A stretch of DNA of 64,000 nucleotides from Agrobacterium tumefaciens (lineage in GTDB: Bacteria > Pseudomonadota > Alphaproteobacteria > Rhizobiales > Rhizobiaceae). A model generated the notes under the pieces. That model was not told the DNA's origin, did not search any database, and worked only from the letters and a program-made list of their open reading frames with translations. Position numbers and translations under genes: made by a program. How positions within the stretch are numbered: position 1 is the first letter of the stretch; each line of letters starts with the position of its first letter. Below, piece by piece: positions 36,461-45,066 of the stretch. The stretch spans positions 930,001-994,000 of the forward strand of contig CP048486.1 of NCBI GenBank assembly GCA_025560025.1, given 5' to 3'.

Positions 36461-36516
36461 TTGACCTTCTCCTCCCCCCGAATTAAGGTCGAAAAATCTG
36501 TAAGACAGCTTTACAG
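36461..36516 (+). promoter_or_regulatory. promoter and operator copy 2 for aspA
   Basis: A -35 TTGACC (36461-36466), 17-base spacer and -10-like TAAGGT (36484-36489) are followed by ATCTGT-N4-CAGCTTTACAG at 36496-36516. The local dyad is perfect (ATCTGTAA / TTACAGAT with a 7-base spacer, to 36518). Location at the likely start of transcription fits a repressor site. The GntR regulator encoded beyond aspA is the obvious candidate. Confidence 0.62.
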
Positions 36517-36550
36517 ATATAGCAACGCTTAAAAGCCAGTGGAGGAAAAA

Positions 36551-37978
36551 GTGAGCGTGACGCGCAAGGAGCATGATTTGCTCGGGACGAAGGAAATTCC
36601 GGCGGATGTCTATTGGGGCGTGCACACGGCGCGCGCCGTGGAAAACTTCAAGATCACCGGGGTGACCATCGGCCACAACCCCTATCTCGTCAGGGGACTG
36701 GCCTATGTGAAGGAGGCGGCGGCACGCGCAAATCACGAGCTCGGCCTTCTCGACACCGAACGCATGGAAGCCATCGCCGAGGCCTGCCGCGAAATCCGCG
36801 CCGGCGCGCTGCATGAGCAGTTCGTGGTGGATGAAATCCAGGGCGGCGCCGGCACCTCCACCAACATGAACGCCAATGAGGTGATCGCCAACCGTGCGCT
36901 CGAACTGCTCGGCCACGGAAAAGGCGACTATGCCCGCCTTCACCCGAATGATCATGTCAATCTCAGCCAGTCGACCAACGACGCCTATCCGACCGCGATC
37001 AATGTCGGGCTGATCGAGGCGATCGACGATCTGGCGACTTCCATGGGCGTGCTGAAGGATGCCTTCGACCGCAAGGCGCAGGAATTTGCCGGCTTCATCA
37101 AGATCGGCCGCACGCAATTGCAGGACGCCGTACCGATGACGCTCGGCCAGGAATTCCGCACTTTCGTGGTGATGCTGGGAGAAGATCAGGCGCGCCTCAT
37201 CGAATCCGCAGCACTTCTGCACGAGATCAACCTCGGCGCCACCGCCATCGGTACCGGGCTGAATGCGCCGCGTGGTTATGCCGAGCTTGCCTGCCAGCAT
37301 CTGGCGGAACTGACCGGACGACCGCTGGTGACGGCGGCAGACCTCATCGAGGCCACACAGGACCCCGGCGCCTTCGTGCATCTCTCCGGCGTGCTGAAAC
37401 GCGTTGCCGTGAAGCTGTCGAAAACCTGCAACGACCTTCGCCTGCTCTCTTCCGGCCCGCGCGCCGGGATTGGCGAAATCACCCTGCCATCGGTTCAGGC
37501 GGGTTCCAGCATCATGCCGGGCAAGATCAATCCGGTCATTCCCGAAGTGGTCAACCAGGTGGCCTATGCGGTGATCGGCAATGACATCACCATCACCATG
37601 GCGGCCGAAGCCGGGCAGCTGCAGCTAAACGCTTTCGAGCCAATCATCGTGCGAGCCTTGTCGCAGAGCATCAGCCAGCTAAGCGCGGCCTGCCGCACGC
37701 TGGCGGAACGCTGCGTCGACGGCATTGTCGCCAATCCGGCGATCATGGCGCAGCGTGTGGAAGAATCCATCGGTCTCGCCACCGCGCTCAACCCGCTGAT
37801 TGGTTATTATGCGGCAACCGAAGTGGCCAAGGAGGCGCTTGCCAGCGGCCGCACCGTGCCGCAGGTGGTTCTGGAACGAGGTTATCTCACCGATGCGCAA
37901 TTGCAGCAGGCGCTGAGCCCGCGGCACCTTGCAAACCTGCCCGCCGTCACGGCTGGCGAAGCCGATCTTCGCCAATAA
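36551..37978 (+). CDS. aspA: aspartate ammonia-lyase (aspartase)
   Basis: A 475-residue fumarase/aspartase-superfamily enzyme that deaminates aspartate to fumarate and ammonia. Motifs: DLLGTKEIPADVYWGVHT at the N-terminus (aspartase-like rather than fumarase), GGAGTSTNMNANEV, VNLSQSTNDAYPT, and the flexible catalytic loop GSSIMPGKINPVIPE. I chose GTG 36551 because GGAGG lies 5 bases before it; the upstream in-frame GTG at 36539 has no such site. Its last 32 bases overlap the convergent GntR gene. It completes asparagine to aspartate to fumarate with the neighbouring asparaginase. Confidence 0.94.
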   Translation: MSVTRKEHDLLGTKEIPADVYWGVHTARAVENFKITGVTIGHNPYLVRGLAYVKEAAARANHELGLLDTERMEAIAEACREIRAGALHEQFVVDEIQGGAGTSTNMNANEVIANRALELLGHGKGDYARLHPNDHVNLSQSTNDAYPTAINVGLIEAIDDLATSMGVLKDAFDRKAQEFAGFIKIGRTQLQDAVPMTLGQEFRTFVVMLGEDQARLIESAALLHEINLGATAIGTGLNAPRGYAELACQHLAELTGRPLVTAADLIEATQDPGAFVHLSGVLKRVAVKLSKTCNDLRLLSSGPRAGIGEITLPSVQAGSSIMPGKINPVIPEVVNQVAYAVIGNDITITMAAEAGQLQLNAFEPIIVRALSQSISQLSAACRTLAERCVDGIVANPAIMAQRVEESIGLATALNPLIGYYAATEVAKEALASGRTVPQVVLERGYLTDAQLQQALSPRHLANLPAVTAGEADLRQ

Positions 37979-38663
37979 TCGTGGTCACCACCTGTTTCAC
38001 CTGCCCAAGGTGAAGCTCCATCGCCTCCCGCGCCTCGGGCGCTGAACCCCGCCGGATCGCCTCGACGATCCGGCGGTGCTCGTAATTCGAAGCAACGCGG
38101 CGACCGGCCATCAGGTTCACCATCTCGGATTGCTGGGATACGGCCTCGCGGGCATCCGCTACCACCTTGGCGAACAGTCCGTTGGCCGAAGCTTCCGCAA
38201 TAGCGCAATGGAATTGCCCATCCAGCAGCACCCAGGGATGCGGCCTTTCCTCGGATTCCATCCGATCGCAAAGGTCCAGCAAGACCTCCAGCTGCGCCTC
38301 GGTGCGCCTCAACGCCGCCCAACCGGCCGCAGGAACCTCGATGAAGGGGCGCGCCTCGATCAGGTCGCGGGCAGAATATGTCCCGTAATTCAATTCGGAA
38401 GGTGGCGTCGGCGTCATCACATAGGTGCCGCTTCCGGTGCGGGTCTGCGTCAGCCCCAAAGTCTGGAGCGAGCGCAAAGCCTCGCGAATGATCGGCCGGC
38501 TGACACCATATCGTGCGGCAAGATCCGCCTCGGAAGGCAGCCGGGTGCCAACCGCAAGCTGACCCGAGGTGATGGCGGAACGGATATCATCGAACACCGC
38601 TTCTGCAGCATTCTTGCGATTGATCGGCTGCGCATCCGCAAGCCAATCCGACAACCCGCCCAT
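37947..38663 (-). CDS. GntR-family (FadR subfamily) transcriptional regulator
   Basis: A 238-residue regulator. The N-terminal winged helix (about 18-85) carries VFDDIRSAITSGQLAVGTRLPSEADLAARYGVSRPIIREALRSL. The C-terminal all-helical FCD ligand-binding domain has conserved metal-site histidines (LLDGQFHCAIAEAS, NYEHRRIVEAIRRG, AMELHLGQVK). ATG 38663 has GGAGGG 7 bases upstream. It lies tail to tail with aspA and overlaps it by 32 bases. It probably controls the asparagine/aspartate locus in response to a carboxylate or amino acid effector; that is inferred from position. Confidence 0.92.
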   Translation of the reverse strand: MGGLSDWLADAQPINRKNAAEAVFDDIRSAITSGQLAVGTRLPSEADLAARYGVSRPIIREALRSLQTLGLTQTRTGSGTYVMTPTPPSELNYGTYSARDLIEARPFIEVPAAGWAALRRTEAQLEVLLDLCDRMESEERPHPWVLLDGQFHCAIAEASANGLFAKVVADAREAVSQQSEMVNLMAGRRVASNYEHRRIVEAIRRGSAPEAREAMELHLGQVKQVVTTIIGEDRLRQP

Positions 38664-38727
38664 CTTCAAACCCTCCGCACTCTCAATATGTTCGCAATAT
38701 CAACGCAAAACCAGAATCGTCCAAACG

Positions 38728-38756
38728 CAAAAAGGACGGCCGCCGCTCTCGCGGCC
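38728..38756 (-). terminator. terminator downstream of the RND operon
   Basis: Read on the minus strand: GGCCGC, 7-base loop, GCGGCC, then GTCCTTTTTG. It lies about 105 bases past the RND pump stop. Another hairpin (GAGGGTGCGG / CCGCACCCTC, 38821-38845) sits between, without a T-tract. Confidence 0.6.
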
Positions 38757-38860
38757 AAGCCGACCTTCCTAACATTATCCTGCCCGCCGGAACAACGACG
38801 GCGGATATTTTTGTTGGAGTGAGGGTGCGGCCCCACCGCACCCTCTCTCCGCGCCCGATA

Positions 38861-41800
38861 TTACGCCTTGATTTCAGCTGCCTCCGGTTTGTCCTCCTCA
38901 CGCGGAATGCGGAACCACGCGACATAGAGCGCCGGCAGGAAAAGCAGGGTAAGCGCCGTACCCACCACAATGCCGCCCATCATCGCATAGGCCATCGGCC
39001 CCCAGAAGATTTCCCGCGATATGGGGATGAGGGCAAGCGTGGCCGCCGCCGCCGTCAGCATGATCGGCCGCATGCGGTGCTCGGTCGCCTCGATGACGGC
39101 GCGCCATGCCGAGACCCCTTCGCTTCTCAGATGCTCGATCTGCACGACGAGGATGACCGAGTTGCGGATCAGGATGCCGATCAGCGCCAGCACGCCGAGA
39201 ATGGCGACGAAACCCATCGGTGCATTGGAGAAGAGCAGCGCCACCACGACGCCGATCAGGGCAGTCGGCGCCACGGCAAAGACCAGGAACAGCCGGCTGA
39301 AGCTCTGCAACTGGATCATCAGGATGGTCGCCATTGCAAACAGCATCATGGGCACGACAGCGACGATCGGCGCTTGCGAATCCGCACTGGATTCCACCGA
39401 ACCGCCCGTCTCCAGCGTGTAGCCGACGGGAAGCGTTTTCTGGAACGCCTCGATCTTCGGTTTCAGCTGCTCCACGATCGTCGCCGGCTGCGTTGGACCG
39501 ATAATGGCAGCCTTGACGGTGACCGTCGGGATCCGGTCGCGACGCCAGATGGTCGGCTGCTCCAGCTCATAACGGAAATTGGCGATTGCCGAGAGCGGCA
39601 CGGCCTTGCCGTTGGTTGCCGGCAATTGCAGGTTTTGCAAGGTCTCGATAGAGCCGCGCTCCGAAAGCTGCGCCCGCGCCACCACGTTGACGAGGTAGAT
39701 ATCGTCCCTCACCTGCGTGACGGTGGAGCCTTCGACAATGCTGTTCATGGCATTGGCGATGTCTTCCGACGAGACGCCGAGCTGGCGGGCCTTGTCCTGC
39801 AGAACATCCACTTTCACCACGCGCGTCGGCTCGTTCCAGTCCATCACCATGTTGGACAGCAGCCGGTGTTCGCCGACGATGCCCGACAATTGCTGCCCAA
39901 GCTCACGGACCTTCTGGATATCAGGACCGCTCAGGCGATATTGCACCGGCTTTCCGACCGGCGGACCGATATCGAGCAGTTTCACGAAGGCGTCGGTGCC
40001 GATAAAAGTCTTGTTCAGATAGTCCTGCAGCTCGGCGCGCACCTTGTCACGCACATCCAGCCCCTTGGTGACGATGACCGTCTGGCCGAAGGTGACATCA
40101 GGCGTCTGCACGTCGAAGGACAGGATGAAACGCGGCGCGCCTTCGCCGACATAGGTTGTCCAATGGTCGATATCCGGATTCTTGGCCAGCATGTCCTGCT
40201 CAAACTGCGCCATCTGCCGGTTGGTTTCGGCAATCGAACTGTTCTGCGGCAGATTCCAGTCAACGATTAGCTCCACGCGGTCGGATGACGGGAAGAACTG
40301 CTGCTGCACAAGGCCCATGCCGCCGACGGAAAGGCCGAACAGCGCGATGGTGAGGATAATCGTCACCCAGCGCCAGCGCAGCGCCCGGCCGAGAAGCCAG
40401 GAAAAGGCAGAGGCAAAGCGGCCCTTTTTCTCATGGTGCGATTTCATCGTCTTCGGCAGGATCGTCACGCCGAGCAGCGGCGTAAACAGAACCGCGACGA
40501 TCCATGACACGATCAGCGAAACGGCGATCACCACAAAAAGCGTGAAGGTGAATTCACCCGCCGCACTGTTGTTGAGGCCGACCGGAATGAAGCCGGCAAC
40601 GGTGACCAGCGTACCGGTCAACATCGGGAAAGCGGTGGAGGTGTAAACATAGGTCGCCGCTTTCCTGAGATCGTCACCAACCTCAAGCCGCGCGACCATC
40701 ATCTCGACGGCGATCATCGCATCGTCGACGAGAAGCCCGAGCGCGATGATGAGGGCGCCCAGAGAGATGCGTTGCAGCGAGATGCCGGTATATTCCATGT
40801 AGACGAAGGTGATCGCCAGCACGAGCGGAATGGAAACGGCAACCACCATGCCGGCCCTGAGACCAAGGCTGATGAAGCTGATGACGAGAACGATGGCGAT
40901 GGCCTCGAACAGCGCCGAGGTGAAGCCCGAGACCGCCTCATCGACCACGGCCGGCTGATCGGACACACGATGCACATCGACACCAACAGGCAGATCCGCC
41001 ACCACCCGCTTCATCTGCGCATCCAGCGCCTCGCCGAAATGCAGCAGGTTCGCGCCAGTTTTCATGCCGATAGCAAGGCCGATGGCCGGCTGACCGTTAA
41101 AGCGGAACAGCGAGGACGGCGGATCAACATAACCGCGCCGGATCGTCGCCACTTCCGTCAGCGGGAAGAACCGGTTGTTGACCCGCAGATTGATGGACCG
41201 CAGGCTGTCTTCCGAGGTGAACTGGCCGCTGACGCGCAGCGCCACGCGTTCAGGTCCGGCATTCACGAAGCCGGATTGCGTGACGGCGTTTTGCGATTGC
41301 AGGGTCTTGATGATCGACTGCTGGTCGATGCCGAGCGCCGCGATCTGCCGTGTGGAGAACTCCAGATAGATCGTCTCGTCCTGCGCGCCGATGACATCGA
41401 CCTTGCCGATATTGTCGACGGTCAGCACCTTCGCACGCGCATCTTCCACCAGATCGCGCAATTGCCGCTGGCTGAGACCGTCGCTGGTGAAGGCGTAGAT
41501 ATTGCCATAGACATCGCCAAAGCGGTCGTTGAAGAAGGGACCGACGACGCCCGAGGGGAAATCGCCCTTGATGTCGCCGATCATGTTGCGCACCCGCACC
41601 CAGGTCGGCTCGACGTTGCGCGCCTTGGTTTCCGGCACCAGTTCCACAAAGATCGTCGTGCGACCGGCCACCGTCTGGCTGCGCAGATGATCGAGATTGT
41701 CGAGTTCCTCGAGCTTCTTCTCGATCCTGTCGGTCACCTGCCGGGCCACTTCTTCTGCGGAAGCGCCGGGCCATTGCGCACTGATCACCATGGTCTTGAT

Positions 41801-41932
41801 GGTGAAGTTCGGATCTTCCTCGCGACCGAGGTTGAGATAGGAGAAAACGCCGGCAAGAACGAAAACCAGCATGAAGTACCAGACGAGCGAACGGTGTTCG
41901 AGCGCCCAGTCGGAGAGATTGAATTTCTTCAC
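38861..41932 (-). CDS. RND-family efflux pump inner-membrane transporter
   Basis: A 1023-residue proton-driven efflux transporter of the AcrB/HAE superfamily. An N-terminal helix (SLVWYFMLVFVLAGVFSYL) is followed by porter loop 1 (NFTIKTMVISAQWPGASAEEVARQV), helices 2-6, a large second periplasmic loop (about 550-830) and helices 8-12 with IVVGTALTLLFLPALY. Intramembrane acidic residues appear in GLLVDDAMIAVEMM. The start ATG overlaps the adaptor stop by 4 bases. The operon encodes two adaptors but no outer-membrane channel, so it probably uses a TolC-type channel encoded elsewhere. Confidence 0.95.
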   Translation of the reverse strand: MKKFNLSDWALEHRSLVWYFMLVFVLAGVFSYLNLGREEDPNFTIKTMVISAQWPGASAEEVARQVTDRIEKKLEELDNLDHLRSQTVAGRTTIFVELVPETKARNVEPTWVRVRNMIGDIKGDFPSGVVGPFFNDRFGDVYGNIYAFTSDGLSQRQLRDLVEDARAKVLTVDNIGKVDVIGAQDETIYLEFSTRQIAALGIDQQSIIKTLQSQNAVTQSGFVNAGPERVALRVSGQFTSEDSLRSINLRVNNRFFPLTEVATIRRGYVDPPSSLFRFNGQPAIGLAIGMKTGANLLHFGEALDAQMKRVVADLPVGVDVHRVSDQPAVVDEAVSGFTSALFEAIAIVLVISFISLGLRAGMVVAVSIPLVLAITFVYMEYTGISLQRISLGALIIALGLLVDDAMIAVEMMVARLEVGDDLRKAATYVYTSTAFPMLTGTLVTVAGFIPVGLNNSAAGEFTFTLFVVIAVSLIVSWIVAVLFTPLLGVTILPKTMKSHHEKKGRFASAFSWLLGRALRWRWVTIILTIALFGLSVGGMGLVQQQFFPSSDRVELIVDWNLPQNSSIAETNRQMAQFEQDMLAKNPDIDHWTTYVGEGAPRFILSFDVQTPDVTFGQTVIVTKGLDVRDKVRAELQDYLNKTFIGTDAFVKLLDIGPPVGKPVQYRLSGPDIQKVRELGQQLSGIVGEHRLLSNMVMDWNEPTRVVKVDVLQDKARQLGVSSEDIANAMNSIVEGSTVTQVRDDIYLVNVVARAQLSERGSIETLQNLQLPATNGKAVPLSAIANFRYELEQPTIWRRDRIPTVTVKAAIIGPTQPATIVEQLKPKIEAFQKTLPVGYTLETGGSVESSADSQAPIVAVVPMMLFAMATILMIQLQSFSRLFLVFAVAPTALIGVVVALLFSNAPMGFVAILGVLALIGILIRNSVILVVQIEHLRSEGVSAWRAVIEATEHRMRPIMLTAAAATLALIPISREIFWGPMAYAMMGGIVVGTALTLLFLPALYVAWFRIPREEDKPEAAEIKA

Positions 41933-43014
41933 TGACGGACCTCCTGATCGATCCTGATGGCCTGTCCATCCCTAAGCTTGTGAACGCCGGCGCTGGCAAC
42001 ACGCTCGCCGGGCTTGACGCCGCCGGTGATGCGCACGATGCCGCCTTCGACAGGCTCGCCCTCAATCGTGACCGGGCGGAGTGTTACCGTTGCCGTATCG
42101 GCATTGACGATCCAGACACCCCATCCATTGTCGGTCTTCAGCAGAGCCGATGATGGAAGCATGATCTGCGGTTCGGAGGCGGCAAGCACCGAGGCAGTAA
42201 CGACGGAACCGAGCCGGAATGCCGGCGGTGCATCCTGAAGGCTGATTTTCGTGCGGCGCGTGCGCGTCGCCGTTTCGGCTTCCGGAGCAATCTCGCGCAC
42301 CACGCCGGTGGTGCGGATTTTCGGGTCGAGCTGCAGGGCGATCTCGAAGGTCGAGCCGATTTCCAGCCGCTGAGCCGCAAATTGCGGAACGTCGACCACC
42401 ACATCACGCACTTCCGGGCGGGCGATGGTTACAACCGTCTGGCCGGCAGAAACGACCTGACCGATTTCGCCTGAGGTTGCTGTCACCACACCGTCAAATT
42501 CCGCATGCAGCTGCGCATAACCCAGCTGCTCCTCGGCCTTGTCCAGATTTGCACGGGCCTTGGCAACAGAGGCATTGGCGGTGCGCGTGGCCTGCTCGGC
42601 CTCCTCAAGCGCCGCTTCCGTGCCGCTTCGAGCCTCGGCCAGTACACGCTGGCGCTGTTCGGTCGTCACTGCGTTGGCGAGTTGCGCTTCGGCATTGGAA
42701 AGATCGGACTGTGCACTTTTCACCGAAAGTTCGAGCGCCAGCGGATCGATCGACGCCACCACATCGCCTTTCTTGACCAGGTCGGCCACATCGACATTGC
42801 GGGCTATGATCCGACCAAGAACGCGAAAACCGAGATCGGTCTGAATCCGCGATTCCACCGTACCGGTCAGCCGCAGTGCATCCGCCGCCTTCTCCTCCAC
42901 AACAACGGACAGAACAGGGCGCGGCGCCTCGGCGGCTGCTTCCTGCTTCTCCTCACAGGAGGAAACCGCAATCGCGACAGCCACCAACAACAAGCTTCTG
43001 TATATACTGGACAT
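41929..43014 (-). CDS. RND efflux periplasmic adaptor lipoprotein 2
   Basis: A 361-residue membrane-fusion protein. The lipobox signal peptide has VSSC with Cys20. A barrel-sandwich/lipoyl half follows (LGFRVLGRIIARNVDVADLVKKGDVVASID), then a coiled-coil hairpin (about 85-160), the second lipoyl half (AQLHAEFDGVVTATSGEIGQVVSAGQTV) and a beta-barrel domain. It overlaps the pump gene by 4 bases downstream and the other adaptor gene by 1 base upstream. It differs clearly in sequence from adaptor 1. Confidence 0.93.
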   Translation of the reverse strand: MSSIYRSLLLVAVAIAVSSCEEKQEAAAEAPRPVLSVVVEEKAADALRLTGTVESRIQTDLGFRVLGRIIARNVDVADLVKKGDVVASIDPLALELSVKSAQSDLSNAEAQLANAVTTEQRQRVLAEARSGTEAALEEAEQATRTANASVAKARANLDKAEEQLGYAQLHAEFDGVVTATSGEIGQVVSAGQTVVTIARPEVRDVVVDVPQFAAQRLEIGSTFEIALQLDPKIRTTGVVREIAPEAETATRTRRTKISLQDAPPAFRLGSVVTASVLAASEPQIMLPSSALLKTDNGWGVWIVNADTATVTLRPVTIEGEPVEGGIVRITGGVKPGERVASAGVHKLRDGQAIRIDQEVRQ

Positions 43015-44090
43015 TATTGTGCCTGCCCCTTTTCATAGGCGACCTTTTCGCCGGCGCGGAGAAATTTGGTCCCGACGGTCACGACGAGATCGCCGGGGTT
43101 AAGCCCCTGCGCAATGACGAATTGACCGGTCTCGTAATCGGCGACCTCTACGCGCCGCATGGCGATTTCCGAGGATTGCGGATCGACCACCCAGACGGCG
43201 GGGAAGCCGTCCTGCGACGTCATCGCCGACCACGGAAGCTCAATCGCATCGACCTGTTTGAAGCGGAAATGGCCGGATACCGGCGCGCCGAGCGGCATGG
43301 TCATATCGCCGTTCAGGCCGACCTTGACCCTGATCGTTCCATTATCGGGGTCTATCGTCGGAGAAATCTCCCGCACCGGCGCCGCAACGCTGCGGGTGGG
43401 GTCCGACAGGAGGCTGACATTGACGAGATTGTCGATATCGCGCTCAAGGAAGAGAGATTCATAAACATCAAAAACCGCGTCACGCGGGCCGTCATGCGCC
43501 AGCGTGAAGACGAGCTGGGCGGCCTGGGCCACCTGGCCGACCTCCACGTTGCGGGCCGTGATCACCCCGTCTGCATCGGCCCTGAGCTCGGTATAGGAGA
43601 GCGCATCGCGCGCCGTGTCGAGCTGCGCCTGCGCCGATCTCACTGCCCCTTGCGTGGTCAGCAGGGTTTCCTGCGCCTTATCGACGGCCGAACGTGAGGT
43701 CACCTGCGTCTTGAAGAGGCTTTGCTGACGGTCGAATGTCAATTGCGCCTGCGTCTGCTGCGCTTCGGCAGATTGCAGGTTCGCCAGAGCGACATCGATA
43801 TCGGCCTTTTGCTCTTCGGGGTCGATGCGGGCGAGCAATTGCCCGGTCGTTACCCGCGCACCCACATCCACCAGCCGCTCGGTAATCTTGCCGCTGACCC
43901 GGAAGGACAGGTCCGTCTGGACACGAGCCCTCACTTCACCGGTGATGACGCTGCCGCGATCGACCGGCTTTTTTGTCGCTGTAACCACATCGACGGTGCG
44001 CAGCGGCTTTTCCGTGGGAGGCTCTTCATTGCTGCAGGACGACAGGGCGAAAACTCCGCCAACCATCGCCGCTATAAGAATGGTTTTCAT
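43014..44090 (-). CDS. RND efflux periplasmic adaptor lipoprotein 1
   Basis: A 358-residue membrane-fusion protein, first gene of the efflux operon. The lipobox is ALSSC with Cys19. It has the conserved adaptor pattern SFRVSGKITERLVDVGARVTTGQLLARIDPEEQ, a helical hairpin (about 90-160), ELRADADGVITARNVEVGQVAQAAQ and a C-terminal membrane-proximal domain. Its stop overlaps the next ATG by one base. Two adaptors in tandem for one pump suggests a heteromeric adaptor ring, as in a few known RND systems. Confidence 0.93.
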   Translation of the reverse strand: MKTILIAAMVGGVFALSSCSNEEPPTEKPLRTVDVVTATKKPVDRGSVITGEVRARVQTDLSFRVSGKITERLVDVGARVTTGQLLARIDPEEQKADIDVALANLQSAEAQQTQAQLTFDRQQSLFKTQVTSRSAVDKAQETLLTTQGAVRSAQAQLDTARDALSYTELRADADGVITARNVEVGQVAQAAQLVFTLAHDGPRDAVFDVYESLFLERDIDNLVNVSLLSDPTRSVAAPVREISPTIDPDNGTIRVKVGLNGDMTMPLGAPVSGHFRFKQVDAIELPWSAMTSQDGFPAVWVVDPQSSEIAMRRVEVADYETGQFVIAQGLNPGDLVVTVGTKFLRAGEKVAYEKGQAQ

Positions 44091-44393
44091 GGTGACCTCT
44101 TGATCTTCGCCCCATCCTATAATATTTGACTGACTGAATAGTCAATGAAATTCTTGCATCGCCGATCGAAGAACCTTTTGGACACCGGATCGAGCGTCCC
44201 GAATGATCATTGCAAGAGTTTTCCCGCCACGCGCTTTCACGCGCATGCGGGATGCTTTGGCATATTGAACCACGCACCACCTCTTGCAAAAATCGATTCC
44301 GGTTTTTGCGCCGGTGCTATAGCAAGCGACCTGTCATTCCGCCGATCACGACGGACAAAATGGCACGCGCCCAAATACGTAGGGATCCGGGGT
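44091..44393. other. divergent promoter region, RND operon / TetR gene
   Basis: About 300 bases without a gene, containing the promoter-operator at 44117-44145. The part nearest the TetR gene carries no clear hairpin or ORF with a ribosome binding site. Confidence 0.5.
44117..44145 (-). promoter_or_regulatory. promoter with TetR-type operator for the RND operon
   Basis: On the minus strand TTGACT (44145-44140), a 17-base spacer and TTATAG (44122-44117) form a plausible promoter 27 bases before the first adaptor. The plus-strand 20-mer at 44126-44145 is a dyad with 6-bp arms, TTGACT and AGTCAA. It resembles the TTGACTGAC-type operators of TetR regulators that control RND pumps. Binding by the divergent TetR would block the -35. 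Confidence 0.62.
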
Positions 44394-45008
44394 ATGGCAA
44401 AAGCAAAGCTGACACGTGCTGAACAGAAGATACAACGTCCGCTGCAAATTCTCGACGCCGCATTTGAGGAATTTACCAAAAGGGGATTTACGGCGACGCG
44501 GGTTGAAGACATTGCCGAGCGGGTGGGAGTGACGAAAGGCACGGTCTACGTCTATTTCGAAACCAAGGAAGCGCTGTTCGAGGCAATGATCAGACATGCC
44601 TCTGCCCCTTTTCAGGAGACCTTCAAGGCCTATGCGCGCACGTCCGAAGACCCCGTCGAAGAGCTTCGCCTGTTGCTCGAGTTCCTGTTCGACGCGCTTG
44701 TCGACAACAGGATGATGCGGGAGCTGTTCCGCCTCATAGTCGCGGAAGGCGCAAAATTCCCCGATCTCATAGACCAGCACCATGATGTGTTGATGGCACC
44801 GGTATTCGCGCGCATCGATGCAATTCTCGAAGAGGGCGTGGCGAAAAAGAGGTTCAGGGCCAACCCGCCGGAACTCGCCAAGGTCGTGATGTCACCAATG
44901 GTCGGAACATTGGTGTTCAGGCTGATTTTTGACGACCGGCGTAGTCTGGACAGGAAGGCGGTTCTCAAGATTCATCTGGAATTGATTATGCGCGGGTTGC
45001 TGGCTTAA
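44394..45008 (+). CDS. TetR/AcrR-family repressor of the RND operon
   Basis: A 204-residue regulator. The N-terminal TetR helix-turn-helix covers about residues 14-60 (ILDAAFEEFTKRGFTATRVEDIAERVGVTKGTVYVYFETKEALF). The C-terminal helical domain resembles TetR_C of AefR/AcrR type (RLIVAEGAKFPDLIDQHHD). I start at ATG 44394 (MAKAKLTRAEQ); the longer in-frame reading upstream crosses the promoter region. Divergence from the pump operon and the intervening dyad support local repression, relieved by a pump substrate. Confidence 0.92.
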   Translation: MAKAKLTRAEQKIQRPLQILDAAFEEFTKRGFTATRVEDIAERVGVTKGTVYVYFETKEALFEAMIRHASAPFQETFKAYARTSEDPVEELRLLLEFLFDALVDNRMMRELFRLIVAEGAKFPDLIDQHHDVLMAPVFARIDAILEEGVAKKRFRANPPELAKVVMSPMVGTLVFRLIFDDRRSLDRKAVLKIHLELIMRGLLA

Positions 45009-45066
45009 CTGCCTTCAGCCGACGCGGCCAATGCCCCGCCGGCTCGCTTGGTCTGACGACGAGCAC

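Noticed and set aside
38821..38845. Hairpin GAGGGTGCGG / CCGCACCCTC as the main terminator of the RND operon
   Set aside because: It lacks a T-tract in either direction; the hairpin with T5 at 38728-38756 is a better candidate.
44145..44393. N-terminal extension of the TetR regulator
   Set aside because: It crosses the operator and promoter and would put 83 odd residues before the helix-turn-helix.
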